DNA of 64,000 nt from AWTP1-13 sp050248715 (GTDB lineage Bacteria > Pseudomonadota > Alphaproteobacteria > Rhizobiales > Hyphomicrobiaceae): NCBI GenBank assembly GCA_050248715.1, contig JBFWRV010000014.1, forward strand, positions 1 to 64,000, in the 5' to 3' direction. Below, piece by piece: positions 34,639 to 43,404 of the stretch. A program made the translations under genes and the position numbers. Position 1 is the first letter of the stretch. The number at the start of each line of letters is the position of its first letter. Under the pieces are notes generated by a model that worked only from the letters and a program-made list of their open reading frames with translations, was not told the origin of the DNA and ran no database searches.

Positions 34639-35799
34639 TCAGCTGGTGGGCAGTCTAGGTGTGGGGAGGGTATGGCCCGGCGCCCGTGGGTTGCGAAAGA
34701 CGAATTCGCGCGCGGGCAATGACGCTTCCTCGAGCGCGAGGGCGCTGAAGGCGCCGTGTTGTCGGGATTTGGCGCAGGCCGGATCCGTGGCGGCCGCCTC
34801 CCCGGTGATCGCGAGGGCCTGACAGCGGCATCCACCCCAATCCAGCTCCCGCTCCTCGCAGGAGCGGCAAGGCTCGGGCATCCAGTGGGTACCGCGGAAG
34901 CGCTGGAAGGCAGCGGAATGCAGCCAGATATCACGCAGCCGTGTCTCGCGCACGTTGTCGAACACAAGCCCTGGGATTGTCTCGGCGGCATGACAGGGGA
35001 GTGCCTTGCCCGAGGGCGTGACGTTGATGAGGCCGCGGCCCCAGCCGCCCATGCAGGGCTTCGGCCGCCGCGCGTGGTAGTCGGGTGCCACGAAGTCGAT
35101 GAGGAGAACGCCTTTGAGGCGCTCGCGCGCTGCTTCCACCAGCTCGACGCTGCGCGTCACCTGCTCGCGCGTGGGCATCAAGGCCTGGCGGTTCCTCAGG
35201 CCCCAGCCGTAGTACTGCACGTGCGCCACTTCGAGCCGCTGCGCACCAAGACGGGTCGCAAGCTCGATGATGGCTTCCAGATTGCCGACGTTCTGGCGGT
35301 GCAGGGGGGCGTTGATGGTGAGCGGCAGGTCCAGCGCTCGCACCCAGCGGGTGGCCTCGAGCTTCCTGGCATGTGCGTTGGCGTAGCGGGCGATGCGATC
35401 GGCATTGGCCGCATCCGCGTCCTGGATGGAGATTTGCACGTGGTCGAGGCCGGCAGCGGCGAGGGCCTCGATTCGCGCGCGGGTGAGCGTGACCGCGGAC
35501 GTGATGAGATTGGAGTAGAGACCGACCTTGGTCGCCTGCGCGACGATCGGCTCGAGGTCACGCCGCACCGTCGGCTCGCCGCCGGAGAGGTGGAGTTGCA
35601 GCACGCCGAGGTCGGCGGCTTGTGTCAGCACGTCGCACCATACGTCCGTGGGCAGCTCGCCGGCGGCGCGTTCGAGCTCGAGCGGGTTGGAGCAGTAGGG
35701 GCATTGGAGTGGACAGCGATGCGTCAGCTCCGCAAGCAGCCCGACGGGTGGGCGCTGCGCGGCAGCTGGCGTCGGGGGCGGGCTACCCTCGGGGTTCAT
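34639..35799 (-). CDS. pqqE: PQQ biosynthesis radical SAM enzyme PqqE
   Basis: The 386-residue radical SAM enzyme forms the Glu-Tyr carbon-carbon bond in PqqA. The cluster motif is THRCPLQCPYCSNP (C-x3-C-x2-C) with LSGGEPTVRRDLEPI following. The C-terminal SPASM auxiliary cluster cysteines appear in KPCMGGWGRG, ALPCHAAETI, PEPCRSCEERELDWGGCRCQA and DPACAKS. The ATG at 35799 overlaps the pqqD stop by four bases. It ends with a longer-than-usual tail. The genes pqqA, pqqB and pqqC are not in the window. Confidence 0.96.
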   Translation of the reverse strand: MNPEGSPPPTPAAAQRPPVGLLAELTHRCPLQCPYCSNPLELERAAGELPTDVWCDVLTQAADLGVLQLHLSGGEPTVRRDLEPIVAQATKVGLYSNLITSAVTLTRARIEALAAAGLDHVQISIQDADAANADRIARYANAHARKLEATRWVRALDLPLTINAPLHRQNVGNLEAIIELATRLGAQRLEVAHVQYYGWGLRNRQALMPTREQVTRSVELVEAARERLKGVLLIDFVAPDYHARRPKPCMGGWGRGLINVTPSGKALPCHAAETIPGLVFDNVRETRLRDIWLHSAAFQRFRGTHWMPEPCRSCEERELDWGGCRCQALAITGEAAATDPACAKSRQHGAFSALALEEASLPAREFVFRNPRAPGHTLPTPRLPTS

Positions 35800-36095
35800 G
35801 CCGCCACGACACCCTTGTCGGCGAGCCCTTGCAGCATGGGCACGATGTCCTCCAGGATGCGTCCGGCGGGCGCGTTGTAGGTCTTCGCCAGCTCGGCGGC
35901 GATCGCCTCGACGGTGCGGCTGCCGTCGCACAGCTGCAGCACCGCGACGGCGACGGCATCCGGGGTGAACACCCGCTCCGGTGCCAGTATCAGCCAGCAG
36001 TCGCGCGCTGCGTCACGGCGCATCTTCACGTGCCGCGGCAGCCTGGGCGCGGAGGCCGGTTCGATGATCGTTCGCTTTCCCTGCGTGTCGCTCAT
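35796..36095 (-). CDS. pqqD: PQQ biosynthesis chaperone PqqD
   Basis: The 99-residue protein from the ATG at 36095 has the PqqD winged-helix fold. PRLPRHVKMRRDAARDCWLILAPERVFTPDAVAVAVLQLCDGSRTVEAIAAELAKTYN and a C-terminal LQGLADKGVV match the family. PqqD binds the PqqA peptide and presents it to PqqE, so the tight overlap with pqqE makes sense. It is divergent from the MFS transporter with a 131-base gap. Confidence 0.94.
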   Translation of the reverse strand: MSDTQGKRTIIEPASAPRLPRHVKMRRDAARDCWLILAPERVFTPDAVAVAVLQLCDGSRTVEAIAAELAKTYNAPAGRILEDIVPMLQGLADKGVVAA

Positions 36096-36226
36096 GCCGG
36101 TCCCCGGGCAAGCACGGGATTGATCGCGCGCAGTGGCCACCTCGAAGGTTCGACACGCACCGTAGCATAGTTGGGGCCGCAGCGCGCATCTTCGGCCGCG
36201 AACGTCGATTGAGGAGGCTGGCGCAA

Positions 36227-37489
36227 ATGACCACTGCGGCCCTGAGCAGCAGCCGCTTCTACGGCTGGCGCGTGGTTGCGGCCGCGTTCGTGCTGGCGAT
36301 CTTCGGCTGGGGCATGGGGTTCTACGGCCCGCCCGTGTTCCTGAGCGTGCTCACCTCCGAAAGAGGCTGGTCGCTGGCGCTTGTATCGAGCGCGATCACG
36401 GTCCACTACCTGACCGGCGCTCTGGTGGCCGGTAACCTGCCGGCGCTGAACCGCCGGCTCGGCATCGCGGGGGTGACGAAGGTCGCCGCGCTGTCGCTCT
36501 CCATTGGCGTATTCGCCTGGTCGCTGGCGGCGGAGCCGTGGCAGCTCTTCATGGCGGCGCTGCTGAGCGGGGCGGGATGGAGCGCCATGAGCGCGGCAGC
36601 GGTCAATGCCATCGTCTCGCCCTGGTTCGTCCGCGCGCGGCCCACGGCCCTGGCCATGGCCTACAATGGCGGCAGCGTCGGCGGGATCATCTTCTCGCCG
36701 CTCTGGGTCCTCTCCATCGGCGCGCTGGGATTTCCCCTGGCCGCGGCGGTGATCGGCCTCGTCATGGTCATCACCATGTGGACGCTGGCGGGCCTGGTGT
36801 TCTCCAGGACGCCGCAGCAGATGGGTCTGGCTCCCGATGGCGACGCTCCAAATGTCGCGGCTGTCCCGGTCGTGTCGGCATCGGCCACGCCACTGCCCGG
36901 CGCACTCCTGTGGCGCGACCTGAAATTTTTGACGTTGGCTGCGGCGATGTCGTTCGGGTTGATCGCGCAGATCGGCCTTGCCTCGCATCTCGTCTCGCTG
37001 CTGATGCCGGCGCTCGGATTGCGCCAGGCCGGGCTGGCGATGGGCCTGGCGACGGCACTTGCCATCGGCGGACGTACTCTGACGGGGTGGCTCATGCCGG
37101 CCGGGTCCGGCCGGCGGCTTGTCGGCTGCACGAGTTATGCCCTGCAGCTTGCGGGCTCGCTCGTATTCGTTCTTGCGGCGGGAACCAGCGTACCGCTTCT
37201 GCTGCTGGGTGTCGTGCTGTTCGGACTGGGCTTCGGTAACGCCACGTCGCTGTCGCCATTGATTGCCCAGGTCGAGTTCCAGCCGGAGGATGTGGCGCGC
37301 GCCGTGCCCCTTATCGTTGCCATCTCCCAGGCCACTTACGCCTTCGCGCCGGCGGCGTTTGGCCTGATCCGGGAGCTGCCGGTCCTTGGCACCACCTTGG
37401 GTCCGGGCGAGGCCCCCGCGCTGTTTCTTGCCGCCGCGCTCGTGCAGGGGCTGGCCATCGCGGCGATGCTGGTCGGCTGGCGCAGGTAG
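36227..37489 (+). CDS. MFS transporter
   Basis: This 420-residue, 12-helix major facilitator protein starts at the ATG at 36227 (GAGGAGG ten bases upstream; a TTG at 36209 is in frame). FYGWRVVAAAFVLAIFGWGMGFYGPPVFLSVL at the start and AMAYNGGSVGGIIFSPLWV in helix 5 are typical of the monocarboxylate/oxalate-formate-like branch. The substrate is unknown. It lies between pqqDE (divergent) and a CoA-transferase pair (same strand, 93 bases on), so an organic-acid substrate would be consistent but is only inference. Confidence 0.88.
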   Translation: MTTAALSSSRFYGWRVVAAAFVLAIFGWGMGFYGPPVFLSVLTSERGWSLALVSSAITVHYLTGALVAGNLPALNRRLGIAGVTKVAALSLSIGVFAWSLAAEPWQLFMAALLSGAGWSAMSAAAVNAIVSPWFVRARPTALAMAYNGGSVGGIIFSPLWVLSIGALGFPLAAAVIGLVMVITMWTLAGLVFSRTPQQMGLAPDGDAPNVAAVPVVSASATPLPGALLWRDLKFLTLAAAMSFGLIAQIGLASHLVSLLMPALGLRQAGLAMGLATALAIGGRTLTGWLMPAGSGRRLVGCTSYALQLAGSLVFVLAAGTSVPLLLLGVVLFGLGFGNATSLSPLIAQVEFQPEDVARAVPLIVAISQATYAFAPAAFGLIRELPVLGTTLGPGEAPALFLAAALVQGLAIAAMLVGWRR

Positions 37490-37582
37490 CCCCATGCCCG
37501 GCGGTGCTTTTGATTTGCCCCGGATCGCTTGACCCTCGCGGCGTGCATGGTGGTAATCTGCGCCGGGGAGGAACCAAGCCGC

Positions 37583-38254
37583 ATGCCGATCGACAAGCGG
37601 GTGAAATCCGCGGCGGACGCGATGGCCGATGTCGGGGACGGCTCCACGGTCCTCATCACGGGCTTCGGTGGGGCGGGCTTTCCCAACGTGCTGATCCGCG
37701 CCCTGCGCGAGCGCGGCCCCAGGGAGCTGACGCTCATCGTCAACTCGGCAACGCACCGCTTCTCGCTCACCCACGAGTTGATCGAGGCCGGCTTGGTGCG
37801 CAAGGTCGTCTGCAGTGCGGCGCGCGGGCAGGGCAAGGACCTCTCCGCGTTCGAGCAGCTTTGGAAGGATGGCAAGATCGAGCTTGTGTGCCTGCCGCAG
37901 GGCACCTTCGCCGAGGCGATCCGCGCCGGCGGGGCCGGCATCCCCGCGTTCTACACGCCCGTGGGCTACGGCACCGAGCTGACGAGGGGCAAGGAGATGC
38001 GCGCCTTCGACGGCCGCAACTATGTGCTTGAGCACGCCATCAAGGGCGACCTGACGCTGGTGCGTGCCGACACCGCCGATGTCTACGGCAACCTGACCTT
38101 CCGCTACGCCCAGGCGAATTTCGGGCCGGCGATGGCGACGGCCGCGAAACTGGTGGTGGCGGAGGTACGTGCGGTGGAGGACGAGCCGATCCCGTACTCC
38201 CGCGTGCAGGTGCCCGGAACTTATGTCGATCGCATTGTGACGGCGGGCAAATGA
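37583..38254 (+). CDS. CoA-transferase subunit A (3-oxoadipate/3-oxoacid type)
   Basis: The 223-residue alpha subunit of a family I CoA-transferase shows DGSTVLITGFGGAGFPNVLIRAL (CoA-binding glycine motif), GIPAFYTPVGYGTELTRGKEMRAFDGRNYVLEHAIKGDLTLVRADTADVYGNLTFR and NFGPAMATAAKLVVAEV. The overall pattern is closest to 3-oxoadipate:succinyl-CoA transferase alpha. GGGGAGGAA precedes the ATG at 37583; the frame opens at 37529. It overlaps subunit B by four bases. No protocatechuate pathway genes are nearby, so the substrate stays open. Confidence 0.9.
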   Translation: MPIDKRVKSAADAMADVGDGSTVLITGFGGAGFPNVLIRALRERGPRELTLIVNSATHRFSLTHELIEAGLVRKVVCSAARGQGKDLSAFEQLWKDGKIELVCLPQGTFAEAIRAGGAGIPAFYTPVGYGTELTRGKEMRAFDGRNYVLEHAIKGDLTLVRADTADVYGNLTFRYAQANFGPAMATAAKLVVAEVRAVEDEPIPYSRVQVPGTYVDRIVTAGK

Positions 38255-38943
38255 GCGCGATCAAACCTCTCAACCGGCGGCAGATGGCCTGGCGCGCGGC
38301 GCAGGATATCGACAGCGGCCTGCTGGTGAATCTCGGCATGGGCATGCCGGTGCATGTCGCGGACTACCTGCGGCCCGAGGCCGATGTGTTCATCCAGGCG
38401 GAGAACGGCGTGATCGGCGCCGGGCCTGTTGCGGACGCGGAGCATGCCGACTCCGATCTCGTGGACGCCAGCAGCCGCCAGATCACGCTGCGGCCGGGAG
38501 CGGCCATCATCGACTCCGCCTGGTCGTTCGCGATGATCCGGGGCGGCCACATCGACATCACGATCCTCGGCGCCTTCGAGGTGGCCGCCAACGGCGACCT
38601 CGCCAATTGGGACATGCGCGTGCCGAACAAGGGGCCGCTGGTCGGCGGCGCCATGGATCTGGCCGCCGCCGCGCAGGCCGTGTGGGTTATCATGGAGCAC
38701 ACGACGCGCAAGGGCGGCCCCCGGCTGGTCGAAGCCTGCACGCTGCCGCTCACGGCAGTGGGCTGCGTGAAGCGGGTCTACACGGACCTGGCGGTGGTGG
38801 ATGTGACGCCGGCCGGCTTCGTCGTGCGCGAGGTGCTCGACGGCATGACGCAGGCCGAGCTCGGCGCGCGCTCAGGCGCGCGCCTCGCTTTCGCAGTGGA
38901 CTGCCGCCCCCTCAAGGCGCCACCGCTGCCGGATACCGACTAG
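38251..38943 (+). CDS. CoA-transferase subunit B (3-oxoadipate/3-oxoacid type)
   Basis: The 230-residue beta subunit carries the catalytic glutamate in IQAENGVIGAGP (about residues 49-60), preceded by GLLVNLGMGMPVHVADYL. Later segments GGHIDITILGAFEVAANGDLANWDMRVPNKGPLVGGAMDLAAAAQAVWVIMEHTTRKG match the family closely. With subunit A it should move CoA between succinyl-CoA and a 3-oxoacid. The start overlaps the subunit A stop in ATGA, so the subunits are co-translated. Confidence 0.92.
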   Translation: MSAIKPLNRRQMAWRAAQDIDSGLLVNLGMGMPVHVADYLRPEADVFIQAENGVIGAGPVADAEHADSDLVDASSRQITLRPGAAIIDSAWSFAMIRGGHIDITILGAFEVAANGDLANWDMRVPNKGPLVGGAMDLAAAAQAVWVIMEHTTRKGGPRLVEACTLPLTAVGCVKRVYTDLAVVDVTPAGFVVREVLDGMTQAELGARSGARLAFAVDCRPLKAPPLPDTD

Positions 38944-38974
38944 CAGGCGCCACGATGTCGAGCTCGATTGCGTC

Positions 38975-39424
38975 ATGAGCGCTTCCGGCAGCATCCGCAA
39001 CCTGACGCCAGACGAGGTCATCGAGCTGCTGCAACTCTCCCCGCATCCCGAGGGCGGGCACTATCGCGAGACCTTCCGCGATATGGCGAGCGTCGGCGGT
39101 GGTCGTGCCGCTTCAACCGCGATCTACTTTCTCCTCAGGCAAGGCGAAGTCTCACGTTGGCACAGGGTCGACGCGGCCGAGGCCTGGCACTGGTACGCAG
39201 GCGCGCCGCTGGCGCTCACGATTGCCGATGGCGCCGGCCGCCACAGTGTAAGGCTCGGCCCCGATCTTGCCGCCGGCGATCGCCCGCAGGCCGTTGTGCC
39301 GGCTCACGCCTGGCAGCAGGCCGCCAGCCTCGGGGCCTGGACACTCGTCGGCTGCACGGTGGCCCCCGGCTTTCAGTTCTCAGGTTTCGAGCTGGCGCCG
39401 CCGGGGTTCGAGCCGAGGCAATAG
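38975..39424 (+). CDS. Cupin family protein (DUF985)
   Basis: The 149-residue single-domain cupin shows the DUF985 signatures LQLSPHPEGGHYRETFRD, STAIYFLLRQGEVSRWHRVDAAEAWHWYAGAPL, VVPAHAWQQAASLGAWTLVGCTVAPGFQFSGFELA. The paired histidines of the cupin barrel (SRWHRVD, EAWHWY) are present. The biochemical role of the family is unsettled. It stands 31 bases downstream of the CoA-transferase genes and could be co-transcribed. Confidence 0.88.
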   Translation: MSASGSIRNLTPDEVIELLQLSPHPEGGHYRETFRDMASVGGGRAASTAIYFLLRQGEVSRWHRVDAAEAWHWYAGAPLALTIADGAGRHSVRLGPDLAAGDRPQAVVPAHAWQQAASLGAWTLVGCTVAPGFQFSGFELAPPGFEPRQ

Positions 39425-39599
39425 GCGCCCGTCGCCGGACGGCTGATAACTCTTTGGCAAGCATGTGCACACGTCGCGCCGGTCCAGCGCGCCCGGCGGC
39501 CCGGCCGATGCAAGCCGCTTAACCTCGAGTCCCCTATCGTTACAGACGGGGCGGACAGGGCCACTGCACGAAGAGGCCCACTTCGAGTAGCGGGCGGAA

Positions 39600-40034
39600 A
39601 TGAAGCAAGCCATTGGCCACCACGAGTTCGCAACGGCACACCACGAGATCGAGACGTCGAGCGACCGGTCGTTCGGCTTCGTGTTCACGGGCGCCCTTTC
39701 GCTCTTTGCCGCTTATCTCGCCTGGAAAGGCAGCGCCTGGTGGCCGTTGCCGTTGCCCCCTGCGCTCGCCTTCCTGATCCTCGCCCTGACGCGGCCCACA
39801 CTGATGGCGCCGCTCAACCGCGCGTGGACCAGGCTCGGGTTGCTGCTCGGGGCAATCATGGCTCCCGTCGTCATGGGGGTGATCTACTTCGGGCTCATCA
39901 CGCCGATGGCCCTGCTCGCCCGCCTTCTCGGCAAGGATTTCCTGCGTCTGAAGCGCGACCCTGAGGCCGCGACCTACTGGCTGCCGCGCCAGGATTCGCG
40001 CCCATCGCCGGAACGCCTCCGCGACCAATTCTGA
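39600..40034 (+). CDS. SxtJ family membrane protein
   Basis: The 144-residue protein has three or four hydrophobic helices (FVFTGALSLFAAYLAWKG, WPLPLPPALAFLILALT, LGLLLGAIMAPVVMGVIYFGLI, TPMALLARLLGKDFL). The C-terminus reads RLKRDPEAATYWLPRQDS, a pattern typical of SxtJ-like proteins, including the LxRDP and YW motifs. Homologues sit next to carbamoyltransferases in cyanobacterial saxitoxin clusters and elsewhere, but have no assigned activity. It is followed after 13 bases by a DUF5989 peptide and then the carbamoyltransferase. Confidence 0.82.
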   Translation: MKQAIGHHEFATAHHEIETSSDRSFGFVFTGALSLFAAYLAWKGSAWWPLPLPPALAFLILALTRPTLMAPLNRAWTRLGLLLGAIMAPVVMGVIYFGLITPMALLARLLGKDFLRLKRDPEAATYWLPRQDSRPSPERLRDQF

Positions 40035-40047
40035 AGGAGAACCGCAC

Positions 40048-40197
40048 ATGTCCCTTGTGAACGAGCTCTGGCGCTTCATGCGCGCACGCAAGAAGTTCTG
40101 GCTGCTGCCGATCTTCGTTGTCCTCGGCCTGTTCGGCGGGCTGCTCGTGCTGGCCCAGGGCTCGGCCGTCGCCCCCTTCATCTACACACTGTTCTGA
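40048..40197 (+). CDS. Small DUF5989-type membrane protein
   Basis: The 49-residue peptide runs MSLVNELWRFMRARKKFWLL, then an IFVVLGLFGGLLVLAQGSAV helix, then APFIYTLF. The E-[LF]-W-x-F-[ML]-x-x-R-K-K-[FY]-W-L-x-P pattern with one membrane helix marks DUF5989 (SxtK-like) proteins that accompany SxtJ. AAGGAGA lies eight bases upstream of the ATG at 40048. It lies between sxtJ-like and carbamoyltransferase genes with gaps of 13 and 18 bases, so one transcript is likely. Confidence 0.82.
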   Translation: MSLVNELWRFMRARKKFWLLPIFVVLGLFGGLLVLAQGSAVAPFIYTLF

Positions 40198-40215
40198 CGC
40201 TTATCGCGAGCTCAC

Positions 40216-42057
40216 ATGCGTATCCTCGGCATCTCGGCATTCTATCACGACAGCGCAGCTGCCCTCGTCATCGACGGCGATGTGGCAGCGGCTGCCCAGG
40301 AGGAGCGCTTCACGCGCAGGAAGCACGACGCAGGTTTTCCGGCCCATGCCGTCGCCTATTGCCTGGAGCACGCCGGCGCCAGGCTTTCGGACCTCGACGC
40401 CGTGGTGTTCTACGAGAAGCCGCTCGTGAAGTTCGAGCGGCTGCTCGAGACCTATCTGAGCTTCGCGCCGCGCGGCTTCCGCTCCTTCGCGATGGCCATG
40501 CCCGTGTGGCTGCGCGACAAGCTGTTCCAGAAGCAGGGGCTGGCGAGGGAGCTGCGCAAGCTCGATCCGGATTTCGATGCCGAGAAGCGCCTGCTGTTCT
40601 CAGAGCACCACCTGAGCCACGCCGCCTCCGCCTTCTATCCGAGCCCCTTCGAGGAAGCCGCCGTGCTCACCATGGACGGGGTGGGCGAATGGAGCGCCAC
40701 GTCGCTGGCCGTCGGCCGCGGCCAGTCGCTCGACGTGCTGAAGGAGATGCACTTCCCCCATTCGATCGGCCTGCTGTACTCGGCCTTCACCTACTACCTG
40801 GGCTTCAAGGTCAACTCGGGCGAGTACAAGGTGATGGGGCTGGCACCCTATGGCGAGCCCCGCTATGTGGAGCGCATTCTCGATCACATCATCGACCTGA
40901 AGCCCGACGGCTCCTTCCGTCTCGATCAGCGGTATTTCGACTATTGCACCGGGCTCACCATGACGAACGACGCGTTCGCGCGCCTGTTCGGCAAGCCGGT
41001 GCGCAACCCCGAGTCCGATCAGCTCACCCAGTTCCACATGGACATGGCGGCTTCGATCCAGGCCGTGACCGAGGAGATCGTGCTGCGGCTGGCGCGCTCC
41101 GTGCGTGCCGAGACGGGACAGCGCAACCTGTGCCTTGCCGGCGGCGTGGCGCTCAATTGCGTCGCCAACGGCAAGATCCTGCGCGAGGGCATCTTCGACA
41201 ACATCTGGGTGCAGCCGGCCTCGGGCGATGCCGGCGGCGCCCTTGGCGCGGCCCTCGTCGGCTACCACACGTTCTTCGATCGCCCGAGGGTGGCGCAAGC
41301 GTCCGGCCCGGACGGCATGCACGGCTCCTATCTGGGGCCGGCCTACGACGACGAGTCGATCGCCATGGCGCTGACAAGGGCCGGCGCCAAGTTCGCGCTG
41401 CTGGAGCCGGACGCCGTCCTTGAGGCTACCGCCCAGGCTCTCGCCGACGGCAAGGCCGTCGGATGGATGCAGGGCCGCATGGAGTACGGCCCCCGCGCGC
41501 TCGGCGCCCGTTCGATCCTGGGCGACCCGCGCTCACCCGGCATGCAGAAGACGCTCAATCTCAAGGTCAAGTACCGCGAGAGCTTCCGCCCCTTTGCACC
41601 TTCGGTTCTGCGCGAGGATGTCGGGAGCTGGTTCGAGCTCGACGTCGACTCGCCCTACATGCTGCTGGTCGCGCCCGTGAAGGAGGAGCGGCAGCGGGTC
41701 ATGAGCGAGGAGGAGCAGCTGCTGTTCGGCATCGACAAGCTCAACGTGCCGCGCTCGGATATCCCCGCGGTGACGCACGTCGACTACTCCGCGCGCGTGC
41801 AGACCGTGCACAAGGAGACCAATCCGCTCTATCACGCGCTGATCTCGCGCTTTCGCGACCTCACGGGCTGCCCGGTACTGGTCAACACCAGCTTCAACGT
41901 GCGCGGCGAGCCGATCGTGTGCTCGCCCGAGGATGCCTTCCGCTGCTTCATGGGCAGCGAGATCGAAGTGCTGGTGGTCGGCAACTGCGTGCTGCGCAAG
42001 GAGGAGCAGGATCCCAAGCTCGCCCTCGACTACAAGAGCGCATTCGAGCTCGATTGA
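40216..42057 (+). CDS. Carbamoyltransferase (NodU/CmcH/SxtI family)
   Basis: The 613-residue enzyme has the N-terminal ASKHA/Kae1-like domain (MRILGISAFYHDSAAALVIDGDVAAAAQEERFTRRKHD; SEHHLSHAASAFYPSPFEEAAVLTMDGVGEW). The C-terminal domain (GWMQGRMEYGPRALGARSILGDPR; FRPFAPSVL; VNTSFNVRGEPIVCSPEDA) follows. The HxxxH metal motif (HHLSHAA) is intact. Such enzymes carbamoylate hydroxyls of sugars or secondary metabolites using carbamoyl phosphate and ATP. The acceptor is unknown: there is no sugar or polyketide gene beside it, only the two membrane proteins upstream. Confidence 0.95.
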   Translation: MRILGISAFYHDSAAALVIDGDVAAAAQEERFTRRKHDAGFPAHAVAYCLEHAGARLSDLDAVVFYEKPLVKFERLLETYLSFAPRGFRSFAMAMPVWLRDKLFQKQGLARELRKLDPDFDAEKRLLFSEHHLSHAASAFYPSPFEEAAVLTMDGVGEWSATSLAVGRGQSLDVLKEMHFPHSIGLLYSAFTYYLGFKVNSGEYKVMGLAPYGEPRYVERILDHIIDLKPDGSFRLDQRYFDYCTGLTMTNDAFARLFGKPVRNPESDQLTQFHMDMAASIQAVTEEIVLRLARSVRAETGQRNLCLAGGVALNCVANGKILREGIFDNIWVQPASGDAGGALGAALVGYHTFFDRPRVAQASGPDGMHGSYLGPAYDDESIAMALTRAGAKFALLEPDAVLEATAQALADGKAVGWMQGRMEYGPRALGARSILGDPRSPGMQKTLNLKVKYRESFRPFAPSVLREDVGSWFELDVDSPYMLLVAPVKEERQRVMSEEEQLLFGIDKLNVPRSDIPAVTHVDYSARVQTVHKETNPLYHALISRFRDLTGCPVLVNTSFNVRGEPIVCSPEDAFRCFMGSEIEVLVVGNCVLRKEEQDPKLALDYKSAFELD

Positions 42058-42206
42058 CGCCGTCGTCATTCCTGCAAGCTCAAGCGTGTCAGCGGGAGTG
42101 CAGCCCCAGACGGAGGTTGGTGCTTGTCGATGGATGCCCGCTTCCCGCTCCGCCTTGCGGGCATGACGGTCTTTGCCAAGGCTCGCGATTTGCGTACCTT
42201 GTCGGT

Positions 42207-43259
42207 ATGTTCGCTGGATCACCCCACATCCTGACCTATGCCGGCACCGCGCCCGCGTTCGCCACGCCGCCGATCTACGCGGGGCCGGGCGCGGCCGTGC
42301 TCGGGCGAGTCACCGTGGGCCGGGGGGTGTGGCTTGGGGAGCGCAGTGTCATCCGTGCCGACGGGCATTTCGTGCGGGTGGGTGATGATTTCCATCTCGG
42401 CCCGCGCTCGACCCTGCATATCAACCACGAGATCCACCCGTGCATCGTGGGAGACCGCGTCGCGGTCGGCAGCGAGGCCTGCGTGCACGCCTGCGTGGTC
42501 GGCAGCGACGTGGTGATCGGCGATCACGTCGTCATCCTCGACGGCGCCGTCGTCGAGGACAACGTGGTGCTGGAGCCGGGCTCCACCGTGTTCCCCAACA
42601 AGCGGATTCCGACGGGCTTCGTCTATGCGGGCAGCCCGGCCAAGCCGGTCCGGGCGCTGGCGGCCCGGGAGGCGGCAGATCAGCGCGCCAGGCTCGGCGG
42701 CGCGCAGAGCGCAGGACAGGCGGCAGGCGGTGCGCCGGCTGCTGTCGTCGTGGGCTCCGAGGTGCACTCCTCCGTCTTCATCGCCAGCACGGCGTCCGTG
42801 CGCGGCCGGCTGATCGCGGCAGGGTCATCCAGCATCTGGTTCAGCAACGATTTCGACGCGGGCAGCGCCGCCATCCGCATCGGCGCCAACACCAACATCC
42901 AGGACAACACGACAATTCGCTGCACGACGCCGCAGGGCGTGACCATCGGCGCCAACTCCACCGTCGGCCACAACGTGACGATCGGCGACTGCACGATCGG
43001 CGAGAAAACGCTGATCGGCATCGGCAGCACGGTGGCCGGAGGCACGGTGGTGGGGGATCGCGTGCTGCTCGCTGCGGCCGCACGCACGACGCCGGGGCAG
43101 GTGCTGGAGAGCGGCTGGATGTACGTCGGCAGCCCGGCGCGAAAGTTCGCGCCGCTTGACGATGCCAAGCAGGCGCTCACGGCGCTGATCGTGCTGCAGT
43201 ACTGTCAGTACGCCAAGGATTTCGCCGCCCTGGAACGTGGCGCGCTGGCGGCGCAGTAG
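42207..43259 (+). CDS. Tandem left-handed beta-helix (gamma-carbonic-anhydrase-like) protein
   Basis: The 350-residue protein from the ATG at 42207 contains two hexapeptide-repeat (LbH) modules. The first covers about residues 20-150 (GAAVLGRVTVGRGVWLGERSVIRADG, VVIGDHVVILDGAVVEDNVVLEPGS, ending GFVYAGSPAKPVRAL). A poorly conserved linker (AREAADQRARLGGAQSAGQAAGGAPAA) precedes the second, about 180-320 (SVRGRLIAAGSSSIWFSNDFDAGSAAIRIGANTNIQDNTTIRC, ending GWMYVGSPARKFAPL). Each alone looks like a YrdA/PaaY-type protein. It is probably a duplicated fusion. The function is unknown, and the metal-binding histidines are only partly conserved in each half. Confidence 0.85.
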   Translation: MFAGSPHILTYAGTAPAFATPPIYAGPGAAVLGRVTVGRGVWLGERSVIRADGHFVRVGDDFHLGPRSTLHINHEIHPCIVGDRVAVGSEACVHACVVGSDVVIGDHVVILDGAVVEDNVVLEPGSTVFPNKRIPTGFVYAGSPAKPVRALAAREAADQRARLGGAQSAGQAAGGAPAAVVVGSEVHSSVFIASTASVRGRLIAAGSSSIWFSNDFDAGSAAIRIGANTNIQDNTTIRCTTPQGVTIGANSTVGHNVTIGDCTIGEKTLIGIGSTVAGGTVVGDRVLLAAAARTTPGQVLESGWMYVGSPARKFAPLDDAKQALTALIVLQYCQYAKDFAALERGALAAQ

Positions 43260-43404
43260 CGCCCGTCACTTCAAATCTTTCTCACGCAAGCTTGTTCCTT
43301 CCGACACGCCCCCGTCATGTGCCGCGGGTAACAGAGCGGGCACGCGGACGAGGCTATCGTCTTGATAACTGGGCATGCAGATGCGGACTGGCGAAGCGCA
43401 GGTC

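Noticed and set aside
33099..34991. HWE kinase starting near 34991
   Set aside because: That part overlaps pqqE and looks non-coding; the GTG at 34505 has a strong ribosome site and gives the normal two-PAS start.
41463..42206. Upstream extension of the tandem LbH gene through the carbamoyltransferase
   Set aside because: The sequence before 42207 is an out-of-frame shadow of the carbamoyltransferase gene; the LbH fold starts only after 42207.
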